Shown one piece after another: positions 15,201 to 39,500 of a DNA stretch of 64,000 nucleotides. Source of the stretch: Haliclystus octoradiatus (taxonomy: Eukaryota; Cnidaria; Staurozoa; Stauromedusae; Haliclystidae). The notes below the pieces were generated by a model that was not told where the DNA came from, did not search any database, and saw nothing but the letters and a program-made list of their open reading frames with translations. The stretch is taken from contig OU744450.1 in NCBI GenBank assembly GCA_916610825.1, forward strand, positions 620,001 to 684,000, in the 5' to 3' direction. Both the position numbers and the translations under genes were made by a program. The first letter of the stretch is position 1. Every line of letters begins with the position of its first letter.

Positions 15201-16821
15201 ACATTAATATAACTGTTTTAATGGATAATAAGTTAATAACCAGCTATATATATATACATAATGGCTTATTGGCCAATGAGCAGACTCTAATCTTCTGGTA
15301 AAACCTATTAATCCTTAAAAGATTTTGGTCTGCGCGCAGGCTAATAATGGTTACACTTTACAGAAAATCAATCGACTTTTTGTTTGTCTTTTAAATTTTG
15401 AAATTAATTCAGAATGATTGAATCTATAATGACCTTTTTTTTATTCATTTAAAAATTGTACATTGTCGAAATATTGATGATAGCCGCATACCCGCTCGGC
15501 ATCTTATGAAAGATATTTTCACCGCCTGCATGCATACTGTAGTCCCATTCCTATTATATAGCCTAGTGTAGTAGCTGATGCACATAATTCAGATCGAGTA
15601 GCTGACACATGCCAATAGCAGATTTGTATCGCCCTCTGTGAGCCTATAAATCTCAAGTGTTTGACCCCGTATGTCCATTCGCATTGTTGCATATTGCCAG
15701 CTGTTGCAGAAAGTGGCTTGAAAGTTGATAGACTTGCTGTTATCGGAAGAAGCAACGGCTGTCTTACTCACCCTGTCTGTAATGCAATCTTAACAAAACC
15801 AAATCTGTTTTTCAATTTGACTGTTGATTCACCAGGAATTGCATTGAAAGCCTCTTCTGCCCCACCAACAGCCACCACCGCTATGTTGCCTCCACGTGGC
15901 TGGCTTAACATTCTCATGAGACTTTCCTTTCCTACGCTACACATTCCAATTGCCATGTAATACTCTCTAAGAAATGGAATATAAAACATCCCTACAAGAA
16001 ATAAAACCATCAGAAGATAGTATCACGATGATGTATAGTTCATAATTAGTGCCAACAAATTTATGAAAACATTCAGTTGATTAAACTATTTGACTTCATC
16101 ATCATCATCATCAAAGTTTATTGAAATCTAAAAACCACTACATCGAAAGGGGCAGAATAAGGGTACTGGTTTGCGATACACACAGAGCCCATTGATGAAT
16201 TAGACAGGCTATCGGTGAGTAGATGGCTACGGATGGATACACATATTTTGTCTAGTGTGCCGCATAAGTGCAAACAGTGATGCTAATCATCATTGCCATT
16301 GAAACTGAAAGTGGGCGGTACCCTATAAATATACACAGACATTCCAAAACTACGAAATGTAGGCCCTGGCATCAATGATTAGGCTGATTAAACTTACAAT
16401 TCATTATTCCAAAGTAGTATTCCAATCCTGGAAAATGTTTCTCAAAATTTCTCAAATCTAAAAATGTCATACAGATACCAACACCCATAATGCCGTGCGG
16501 GTGACTGCATAGAAGATAATTTTGTTTAGGATCCAATTTTGTTGTTGTTGTTGTTTTAACAGACATATATTCTACAACATAGGTAACGAAAGGTGTTCCC
16601 AATAAACGCCTTGATTTCCTTCCCAAATGTGCTGGTGTTTCACGGTCAATGATGTACACCCATAATATATAAGCTACAAGTAATGGCCAACACCGTGAAT
16701 AAAACATGAAATAAGAAATTAAAATGCCTACTGGTAACCCAAAGAAGAACATTGATGCGTCAAAGAATACCATCATCTGTTGCAAAGTTTTATAATATAA
16801 ATTCAATTCGTTCTCTGCCAT
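12217..16821 (-). CDS. DGAT2/MOGAT-family acyl-CoA:acylglycerol acyltransferase, complete
   Basis: Four minus-strand exons, 16821-16398, 15991-15772, 15164-14983 and 12371-12217, join in phases 1, 2 and 1 and encode 326 aa; DGAT2-family enzymes are usually 330-390 aa. Two hydrophobic segments lie near residues 18-38 and 44-58, as in the ER hairpin of DGAT2. The family signature HPHG (residues 107-110, with the catalytic His) follows. Later motifs are PFLREYYMAIG, VVAVGGAEEAF, LKNRFGFVK, PAYTFGEND and GKPIPIP. The enzyme would transfer fatty acyl groups from acyl-CoA to mono- or diacylglycerol on the ER membrane. The usual HGRG motif reads YGRF, and the next loop is several residues short. The 2.6-kb last intron holds a LINE and a solo LTR. 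DGAT2, MOGAT and wax-synthase members cannot be separated by eye; the C-terminal block looks most like DGAT2. Confidence 0.93.
13090..14910 (-). mobile_element. Degenerate, 5'-truncated non-LTR retrotransposon (reverse-transcriptase fragment)
   Basis: On the minus strand, reading from 14900 down, the reverse-transcriptase motifs appear in order: LSKILEKIIHKQL, QSGFRKRHCT, IDLRKAFDTVNHSIL, GVPQGSILGPLLF, the catalytic YADDT (near 14035-14049), and the C-terminal YLGLKLD and HIDQIISKVNRG region ending near 13316. The 3' end near 13090-13120 carries a GAT-rich tail. The style is CR1/L2/Jockey-like. There is at least one frameshift (near 14540), no endonuclease part, and the element is split by the solo LTR at 14099-14474. 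It lies in the last intron of the acyltransferase gene on the same strand and is inactive. Confidence 0.92.
14094..14479 (+). mobile_element. Solo LTR (376 bp) with 5-bp target duplication, nested in the LINE
   Basis: The LTR proper is 14099-14474. It starts TGTT and ends AACA, the standard TG...CA form. It is flanked by TAGAT at 14094-14098 and again at 14475-14479, a 5-bp target-site duplication. Removing it and one TAGAT rejoins the interrupted LINE codons exactly at the motif following LLFLIY. A TATA-like TATAAAT at about 14253 would place the transcription start about 155 bp into the LTR. No internal retroelement sequence is present, so this is the product of LTR-LTR recombination. The 5-bp duplication fits Gypsy, BEL or Copia groups. 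Confidence 0.92.
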
Positions 16822-19586
16822 AACGATATAAAGTCTTTGTTTCTATTTAATTCGTTACGTTGATCCAGCACAGGAAGATCACAATATGCAGCTTATCTCT
16901 ATGTTTTCTCGCTTTCCGTCGATCTGTTTTTTGTTTATAGGCAATGCCTGGTCAATTTGTATTGAGCCAAAATAAACAATAATTGAGAATTGAGTTAAAT
17001 AAAAGGACACATGCGACTTTAACAATGGCGGTGAGATGCGGCGGTTTCGCATTTCGATTTATTTATTAGACCAATCAATACAAGGCCCAATGCCCAACTA
17101 AAGGTCATACCAAAGGTCATATCAAACTTTATTGAAAATCTATAAAGCAATACAATTCGCTTTTACATCAATCACATTTACAGAATATTAGAACCATACT
17201 GAGCATGTACAAGTGATTATTATTGTAATAGTATTTAATACCTTTTCAATGTCAAGGTCTGATTGTTAATTAAATATGCAATTATCGATCCTGAATCTAT
17301 CAAGTCCATGTTAATTTATAAATGTAAATTGTAGTACAGTCCCCTCTCTGGTACAGACAGATGAAAAGCGGGATTATGAGAGTTTGTATGGAGAATGGAA
17401 AATAGAAATAAGTTTTACGTGGGGATATTAAGCAAGGCTGGATATTAAAAGAGGGTATATTAGCCAAGTTCGAATGTACTCGATAGATGTCTGGTGGTGA
17501 AATTAACAACTAACAACATGGTTCTGCCCTCACCCCTATCGCACTCTGGTCACACCCTCGTGGTTCTTCTCAGGATTGCTAAAATGAAACAGACGGCAGA
17601 GGCGTGCTACACAGAGAGGCATGGGCTCTATCGCGATAAATTATTGTTTTTGTTTTCTTGAGTTTCTTCGATATCCTTTGAAGATGAAAATGGTATTCAT
17701 TCACCCGAATTATTATATTAAAATTCATGATATACGATAGAACTATGTGATAAATCAATAGCTTTATAGCTAGTAGTTTATTTCTTTGGAGGTATTCGCA
17801 GGTTCTCTATTTACTGTGTCTAGATTCTATCCAGAAGGTGAGCTAGTAATGTTTTGAAAACCTTTACTTTTTGAATTCAGTATACGCTGCATACGCTGCA
17901 ATTCCGAGCTCATTAACTCAGTCAGCGTTCATATTCTGGAGATTATACATTCAACTGATAAGCCTAGTGTATGTTATTTTACTTTGCTGCACGAACATAC
18001 ATTGCATGTCATGTTATAATTTTACGTGAGCAATTTCTGAAGGATATTGATTTCGAAGAAATGGATCGTTGTTTTGGATTTAGAGGCTGTAGTGGTCTTT
18101 GTTGGTTTAAAGTATTTATAATAAGTTTATTGTGTACCACTTTAGGGATTCATAAACACCTTCTCAAAGCACTGATTGCTTACGATATATAACGTGTAAT
18201 TGTTTCTGTGTACAATTTCCTACGACTATTGGGTATTTTATGGACATGGGCTTATCGTTTTGTCAACTTTCCAAAACTCTAGGCTTATGCTATTTATTGG
18301 TATTTTTCAGGCTATGAGTTGAATTATTTCTCTCCGTTCGTATTTGGGAATTTGAGACTATATTTACAATTTCATCATCATGTAGATCAGGGATAATGCA
18401 TTTGTGGAGGTGGATTTGTTTTCTTTTGCAAATTTTTATTTCTACCCCCAGCCCCAGGCATTGTAATTTTTATAAAACGAGCAGAAAATTTATAACAGAC
18501 TTCCACAGATATAACACCTTTACATTAACGAATTTTTGTTGTTATAAATTCAATCTAAGTATGATATTAGCCTATCTATTGAATAAATTATTCGCCTTGA
18601 ATTTATTAAATGCTGCATCATAATTTGGATTCAGTAAGCCTTTCCGTACATTATTCACATTAAATATTCAATAGTACTAGAAAAAGAGAAATATATCCGA
18701 CCCTGGGGTAAGAGGAATTGTAAAATCAATGTTGGCCATCATCCCCAGGGGGATTAAATTAGTTTGGTGAGGCCCATTTACAAAACCCCGGGGTCACCCC
18801 TTGAGGAAGCTGTTGATACATTCATAAATCAATATGTAATACAGTTATTTGCGACAGTTTCGATATAATCTTCTATCATTTCCAAGCAATTTAAAAGCAA
18901 GTGAAAAGAAGCATCACGCTTACTGTCTTCTGAATAAACGTAACAAAAAAAAAATTAGTAAAGATATCTATAAATAGTTTTACATGTTATATATAGTTAA
19001 TTCTACATGTTAATTCTAAATGTTAACACACATTATGACGGAAAACAATCATGCTATGAAGACAGTATTTACAGATATAATACAACAGCACATTATAATT
19101 CTAGCAAATGCTATGCAAAATAAACTATTAAAATACAATAGACCTGTAGCAAAATGTTCCGTCAGGTTGACCACAAAGTTCATGATTTTCTAGCCGGCGT
19201 TGAAAATGGAAGTGCCGACTTGAGAAGCCGACATAACTACAGCCAGTAGTCACACAAATATTTTCAACAATTTAATATGAAAACAATTTAATAACTCGCT
19301 TGAAACTTTCAAGTCCACGTTGATATACAGTTCCTGAATTTCTTTGTCCATTGGTAACAAAACAATTGATAATACTTAATTGGCTAAATACGGACAATCC
19401 AGAAATACAGATTTAAATATTTGAAAATGTCCAATCAGATTCCCAATTTCATTTACGTTGGATTGGCAAGGCGTTAATAATGATAATGCCGAACTGAGTG
19501 GTCAACTTAACTGCAATCCGACTCATCAGACTAAGTCTGACTATTGTATATTTTCATTGAAGTTGTTTTTTGTTTTGTGTCTGTAG
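16822..19586. other. Divergent intergenic region between acyltransferase (-) and SPPL3 (+); no gene seen
   Basis: Both flanking genes point away from this 2.8-kb stretch, so their promoters should lie here. No exon is supported. Since the first coding exon of SPPL3 appears to start with a splice acceptor at 19586, a 5'-UTR exon of SPPL3 probably lies somewhere in this interval. Around 17095-17160 is an AT-rich TTTATTG-containing stretch resembling a LINE 3' end. Confidence 0.45.
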
Positions 19587-19591
19587 AATAA

Positions 19592-32295
<12,704 letters not shown>

Positions 32296-33261
32296 ATATT
32301 TGTTCCATGCACTCTCTGTTATGACATCTTGGTCGTGGCATCATAATTATTCGGAATGACAGATAATTGTTAGCAAACAAATGCATCATATCATGAATTT
32401 AAAGTTGTTTTGTTTAGTTAGCTTGTATAGTATATAGATTAGTTTAATTATATATTTATGTAAATAGTATTTGCGCCTTATAACTACTGTAATAGGAATA
32501 AATTGATAAATTTTGCTTATAGGATTGAGATGTCTCCTAAAATAACCATGTACATTACAGTATTCACACATGTGTTATCAATGGCAATGATATCCGATTT
32601 ATCTAGATATATGGTAAGCTATTATGAATGTGTAGTCTTTGATTCCTTTTATTACATTCTATCGTATACTATCTATAATTCTATATTCCTTTATTTTCAA
32701 GTTCATTATCTTATTGCTGAATACTGCCAATACAGCTATAGAGTCCTCCAGACATAGCTGACAAAGAAACTTGTTAATAACACATTCACGATACAAAATA
32801 TAATGAAAATATACTATGGAAGATACTATACTTGCCCATAGCCCCGTCGTTAGCACACTTACATATTAAACGGTTTTCAATTGCTGATGACCAGAAACGC
32901 TACTGTTTTATCATAACTGTTATCATTCTAGGGATGTTAGTAATAATGTCAAAACAAGGAACTTCATGTCAATGTTAGTCATATTATAATTAGAACTGAG
33001 CACTTCGTACAGTACAGTACATGTAAATGTATACTCTACCGTAATGTCATCCTCAATAATTTTACTGGGGATGACATTTTGAGAGCAGACAGCAGCAGCA
33101 TGCTGGAATTGGAATATCAAATGTAACAAGCAATAAATAATGATTCCATTAATTCATGAGCGATTAATAAAATCATTTCCGAATCAATTTGGTTATATTG
33201 TAAAAATTACTTTATTTTGCTACAAATGTTCTACTCAACTTACTTTTAGTTCCTAACGTTT
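32296..33261. other. SPPL3 3' flank; no gene seen
   Basis: An AATAAA at 32497-32502, 202 bases after the SPPL3 stop, is a plausible polyadenylation signal. The remainder, up to the MED13 promoter region, is AT-rich with no supported exon. Confidence 0.5.
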
Positions 33262-33420
33262 CGTCTAATGTGACCACGTGATTTTCTATCGACCAATACG
33301 AAGCGGATAATTCAGCGCGGCGGCCGATGGTATGTTTGCTTGCTGCCATTTTTCTTCCGTCGGTTCTTCTTATTGCAATTCTTGTTATTCAAAGATTTTA
33401 CGAAAGTTTATAATTTAACC
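33262..33420 (+). promoter_or_regulatory. Probable MED13 promoter and 5' UTR
   Basis: A compact cluster of sites typical of TATA-less housekeeping promoters: an E-box CCACGTGA near 33274, a CCAAT box at 33293-33297, a GC-rich GCGCGGCGGCC near 33315-33325, a YY1-like GCCATTTTT near 33345 and an ETS-like CTTCCG near 33355. It is the most CpG-rich spot in the neighbourhood and lies about 110-270 bp before the MED13 start codon. The transcription start itself is inferred. Confidence 0.55.
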
Positions 33421-33526
33421 AAGTATATTTGGATTCGTTGATGGATGACATCACTCGTTGGTGGTTTCAACGTCTTTAAATGGACGTAACACCAATTAAA
33501 CAGTATGACAACATGCTAAATTTGCT

Positions 33527-36500
33527 ATGAATCCATCTGGAAAAGCTTCAAATGCTGGGTTTTTTCTCGGAGATAGTCCGACTAATGTCTTTTCGTTGGT
33601 AAGTGCGACATGAGTTTCATATCATTCCTCTATCACATAATTCATCTTTGATTGTAGCATAAGCATGTTGTTAAAGCTTGGACATCAAACACATTATTTA
33701 TAATTTAGACTCATTTCCTTCGATAGAGTTGCTGTTTTGAGTTGATTTCATTTTTGTGATGAAACCTCCATGATGGTTTCATAAATTTTATCAATTTGAT
33801 TTTACTTAAGCTATTCGTTATCTTTTCCTCAGCTAGACCCTTCATTTTTATCGTGTTGTTTATGTATGACAGTATCATAGTATTTATTGAAACTATCCTG
33901 TTTGTATGTTTGGTGGGTGTGATTTGAGCCGATGAACTTTTCTCAATAGTCAACATGCTGCTCGTGAGACATAATTCATTTCAAAAATGTTTTTATTTCC
34001 TATCTAATTTCCCAATGTAATTATGATATGTGAGATGAAAAAGTAAAATTTAAATATCGTTCACACGACGTGTGTGTCTCTTCTCGCTTGTTTCAATTAT
34101 AAACATAAAAGATTTGAAAACTGAAGTTTATTCCTCGACATGAAATGATAATTCATCCGACATAAAAGAAATCATTGTTCTAATGAAATGTTATAAGAAG
34201 AAAGATTTTGAAATTTGTCTTTGTTGAAATCAGTGCTGATTGAAGGTAGATCATCTGTAAACACGTTAATAAAGTAATCTCGTTGCCTCTTATGTACACA
34301 ATAATTGCCTCCATAATTAAGCTAAAATTCATCAAGTTCTGAACTTGTTTATTATCGCAGTTCCACAGACAAAGAAACTTTATTTTCAAAATGGAGTTCT
34401 CATAATAATTTGTTTTAGTAACATTTTTATTAATCATGTTACTACTAGACAATAAACGGACTGAGAAACCTTCTGGATATATTATCTGTTTTTATTTATG
34501 TCGAACTTGTTATTCTCTTCGCTCTCGATTATAAATACTTCTCGGTATTTGCAGCTGTCAGGCCTTGTTTTCATTGATCAAATTTTGAACTGTTTTTCAC
34601 TCTTGACATTTACAAAGGCTAGTTTTTATCCTTGCTAATCCATTTTGGCACATAACCCATATCTTTGCTTCTCACTATCCTCGTTGATTTGAAATGGTAG
34701 GATTAATTCTTCATTCTTGATTTTCACAGAATTTCTATTCGTTTTTTTCATTGAAACTTGAATGTTTACTCTAATGACTAAACCATAATTTAAATAGTTT
34801 ATTAATATTTTGTACAGTATTTAACAATTGCCGTCTAAACAGTTATCTTTTAAACAATTTTTATAAAATTGCCTAATAGTTCAAATCTTTATTGTAAAAC
34901 TCTTAAAATCGCTTGACCCTTTCCTTTTACAAATTTAATGTCCATTTTTGAACAATGTGTTATTATTCATATCTTATTATTAATTTTTAAATATTGTCTC
35001 ATGTACTCAATATTTAATTATAAAGTGTTTTTTCTTCAGACAAAATTGTTCTTGTAAATTTGATTTGCTTTCTATTTAGTCAGTGTTCGTCTTATTGTTG
35101 ACGTCAAAACTTTTGCGCCCACACAAACGTGATTCACAACAAATGATTTCGAAACGAAGCTTAAAGGGAGAATACTGACCGGGGAACATTGCGCGCTCAA
35201 CCAACTCATACGTCATCAATTTAAACAAAGCTTTGAGAAAAGCTGCCGTGCGTGTGAGTTCCGAGTGAGCTTCGTTTTATTATTCTGGCCGTATGTTGAT
35301 TTTATGGTAAAGCATTTCAAATGAACAAATTAAAATCACAATTTGGGAGCAATACTACGTACTTATTTTATCACGTTCTGGACTTTAATGTATTGTTTAC
35401 TATGTGATCAACAGTATAAAAAGTATGATGTGCAGAAGCGGTTTTAGTTCGATCAGTTCGATTGATATGTTGAACGAAAGTAACACTAAACAAGAACCTT
35501 GTTTAACATTTTTATTTTTGTTATAAAGCCAAATCCTTGTGTTTCTTGACATCTTAGGTCATCTTGCGTATCGACTATCGTTCTTTTTCATGTTTTTGAT
35601 GTAACGATCGGTCCATAAAAGCTTGCCAACTAATAACAAGGCAACTTCAGTAAATATAACCAAGGATAAATATACCAAAAGCAAACTAATGTGATAATTC
35701 AATAAAACTATGCGAATCTGAGTTAAATACATGGAATAAATCGTTGTTCAAAAACATTGATTCGTTGATGATTGTCACGAGTTCACGGCTTCGACATTTG
35801 TTCCTGTCTCGTGCTTTTGATTATTTCGTTCAAAACAATAGAATTAAGGCGAGGCCGACTCTGTTTCAAAACGAGTACTTGAATTTGGTATGAAGAATTC
35901 AAGTTCCGCGCGCAACGTTCCCCGGTCAGTATTCTCCCTTTAAAAACATCGGAAATCGTAACCAACTTGAGCATAATTTCTGCAACTCTGCAAGGTTGTG
36001 CATAACAAAACAATACTACAAAATCATACTGAGTATGTACTGTAATAGAAAGGTGTTTACAAATGTTTTGATTTCAAGCTTTAAAAATGTGTTTGGTCGT
36101 TCTGTATGCATCAATAATCCTTCTATTATCAAATATCTTAGGTCTTTGTAGTCTTTGATTTTATCTTGTTTGAAAATAAGCTTAAGTGGATATGCTATAC
36201 CCACCGTTTATTTCTTAACAAAGTAGGTCGAGTTTACAACAATAGATTAACATGTTTCATTGCTTACAGTCAGCTATTTCAGAGTTTAATTATGTTATTC
36301 ATTGACTTGCTGCATAGATTATCTCAAAAATACTGGAAGAGAAATGTAAATATCGATATCATTTATGATGTATATGGCATGTCTGCAACACAGTTACGTT
36401 TTTAACAGTAACATAGTTGGTTTTATGTTATTACATAGAAAAAGCTGTATAATTTCAATTTGGTTTATAAATTGTAATTGATCGAGACTTAACTCTTTAC

Positions 36501-39500
36501 TACTTTCTTAAAAAGTTGAAATAACCAACATTTGGAATCATGCCAATCTATCGATTCAAACCCAAATCTATAGAATTTCCCGGGTAAATATAATCTGGAT
36601 TGTGATTGACAGCTTATTAATACTCCACTGCACACCCAAAGAAAATTCTAGAAAGTTGTAGAATAGTTCTATACAATCAATCTCTCTAATTATACACCCC
36701 ACACCACCTTGCTTAATGATCAGAGGGGGATGTTAAGCAAGTTCAAGAGTGTACTGTGTAATCCTGGTGAAACAATCATAATCCGTTTACGGTACTATCA
36801 CTAATTTTCAGAACTATTTTTATCAAGCTCTACTATTTCACATGCTATGAGGACAGTGATATTAATTAAAGTAACACTATCAACAGGGCCCGACAAAAGG
36901 TTTATTACTGAAACATGAAGCCTGTGATTTCTATATTTAACAGCCGGCTGCTATGAGAGGTAGATAGATTGACCAATATCTGCAGGTGTAACCTTTAATA
37001 CAAGGTCGATTCAATAGAAAATACTAATTTCACGCTACTCTATCTTTCAGGCAAGCTTAAAAGGGCTGAGATGGAAAAAGTTCACCACATTGTGTAATTC
37101 GTCTCCACAAAGTGTGTCTGCTGATTCTATCCTGTCGTCATATGCCAATCTGCTTGCGTGTGATATTTTATGTGCATGGCAGTGTGTCCCAAGAGATGTT
37201 GTTCCTTTACTGCCTGATGAAAACTCAAACTTAACGTCATCCTCAAAGACATTAATTGCATTTTGGTATGGTAGCGAACCGCATTGGATATCATTGCTAA
37301 GCTCACAGTTGAAAGGTAAATCCATTTCTTTGTTTGTGTTGTATCTGACAGTACTAAGTAAAGTTTATATCGGAAAATAATGGCTAAATATTAATCGGTG
37401 TAGATAGTCGGCAAATTTGAAGTTTATGTTGGAAAATAATCAGTAAATATTGATCGGTGTAGATAATCGGCAAATTTATTAATCAGTGCACCTCTAAATT
37501 CAACATGGAACAGGAAAACCCAGGCTAGAACATACAGCCACATTTACTCTAGTTTTATCTGTGCACCAGGAACAAGGTAGTCCAACATGTTTATGTTAGA
37601 ACTGCTTATATACCAGCATTTGAAAGCAATAAATTGTTTGAAAAATAATTGTTTAGGTTTAATCAGGGCCAGGGGATTCTGAGACTGAGAGTACCTGAAG
37701 ACTGGAAGAAAATCTGAAGGAATTGAAACAGCAAATGACATTTGAAAGTTCTGGAATCAAAAGGAAGCCACATTTCTGTTTCATTTTCTTCCAAACATTT
37801 CCAGAAGATGCAATTTAGCAATATTTTGATCAGTGAATGAAATTTGTATCCTATTAATTGTTGGCTCTATTCATATTTATATGCGATTTTCAACTGAATA
37901 ATTTCACATCTGAAAATCTGAAAATCACATCTGAAAAATTGAATCCCGGAAGAAAAAACACTTTATTGAACCCGGAATTTATTGATCAGGGAACAACTCA
38001 TACCTGTAGTCTGTCAAACTCTGTTATATAACACCATGCTCAGTATCACCAACATAGAATTGAGTTTCAAAATCTCGATTCTAGTACTGAATACTGATGT
38101 CACATGATATAATGCAGTACTCACCCTGGCTACAGTGTTAGTATTATATTGGGTCACTGATTTAATCTGTTTCTATTTTGATTCATTCTAGATATTGATT
38201 CAGGTTCAACTGAGAATGGATGGTCATTGGAATATCAAGGGTTGCTCTTTCAAGCAATACGGAATCTACTGGATAGGTAAAGAGACACCTTTTACGCTGT
38301 TCACATGATTATGCACTTTCAAAGCTATAATTGGTGCATTACAGCTTACCAAATTTCGAGACTTACTCTTGAACCATACATGACCTCTACCAAAGTCCTA
38401 TGTCCTATAAACTATTATTCTTTGATAAGCAAACATCATCATCATCATCATTTATTCCGCATTAACCTGATAAACATGCACAATATTTTCACAGCACTGA
38501 TTTCACAGAACAGATGTTAACTTAACTCACGTTTTCAATTTTACTGATATATGTCTATACTATTTTCAATAATATTTGTCTATCTTGTGATCGTTGTAGG
38601 AATCTTGCAAAATCAGGAACAAGAAAATTGGGAGAATGGTATTTTGACCTGTGTCACGAAAAATCTGAAGAAAGGTATATGGAGGAAAAGCCATTATACA
38701 TTGAACAGAAAACACTGAACGTGCTTACTTTGTCCACAATTAAAAAAGTGCTTTGGCAAGCATGTGCAGTTGATTTCTGTAGCCAAGGTTCGACAAAATG
38801 TTTAGCCTTCTGGAATCATAGAGGCATTTCAACATTTCCTTCTGGATTTTTTGTTGATGTTTGAAATCATTAAAAATATCAATTTTCTTCTTAATTTGAT
38901 CTAACCTACTTTTGTCAGACCCTGGCTCTAGTTATGCATTACGGATTGTAATTGATTGTTACTTGCATTCATGTCCATAACCATTGTTCAAATGAATGAG
39001 GCTATACAATGTCACTTAATGCAATGGCAAAATTTCAATGAAGATTGTTTAAATTTGGTTTGTTTCGTTGATCCTTACAAGATTAAACAGTGACACGGGA
39101 GTCATAAATGTCATCATACTCAGTAGCCAATTGTATGGTAGTATTTATTGAACAATATTTAAGCGCATTTCATGAACGTTTATATTATCTTCCTTTCATT
39201 ATAATAAGCTAATCATTAATGTTAAATTTCAGATTTTGACTATTTCTTTGCCTAATCACATTTTGTGTATTATTTACGTTCTAGGCAAATCCCAGCTTTT
39301 AATTTCAAGTTTTTTGTGTATGGTGAAAGTACGATTGCGGTCAGTGTGTCTGTCAATCCCCATTTTCCACTGCGGAAGATCTCTGCAGACGATATTGCAA
39401 GTGCAGGATCTAACGCTGTCCCAGACTCAGGTTGGTTGGCTTCATCATTCTCAACTTTTCTTATCTGTCTAAAATTTTTAGATGATATTTGAGGGCGTTG

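Noticed and set aside
17024-17034. ATGGCG|GTGAGA as the SPPL3 first exon
   Set aside because: Phase 0 would put a stop in the next exon; the 19592-19638 candidate fits the phase.
38675-38864. Read-through of MED13 exon 4 into a longer exon
   Set aside because: The next exon fits exactly in phase from the donor at 38675, and the extension runs into a degenerate MITE.
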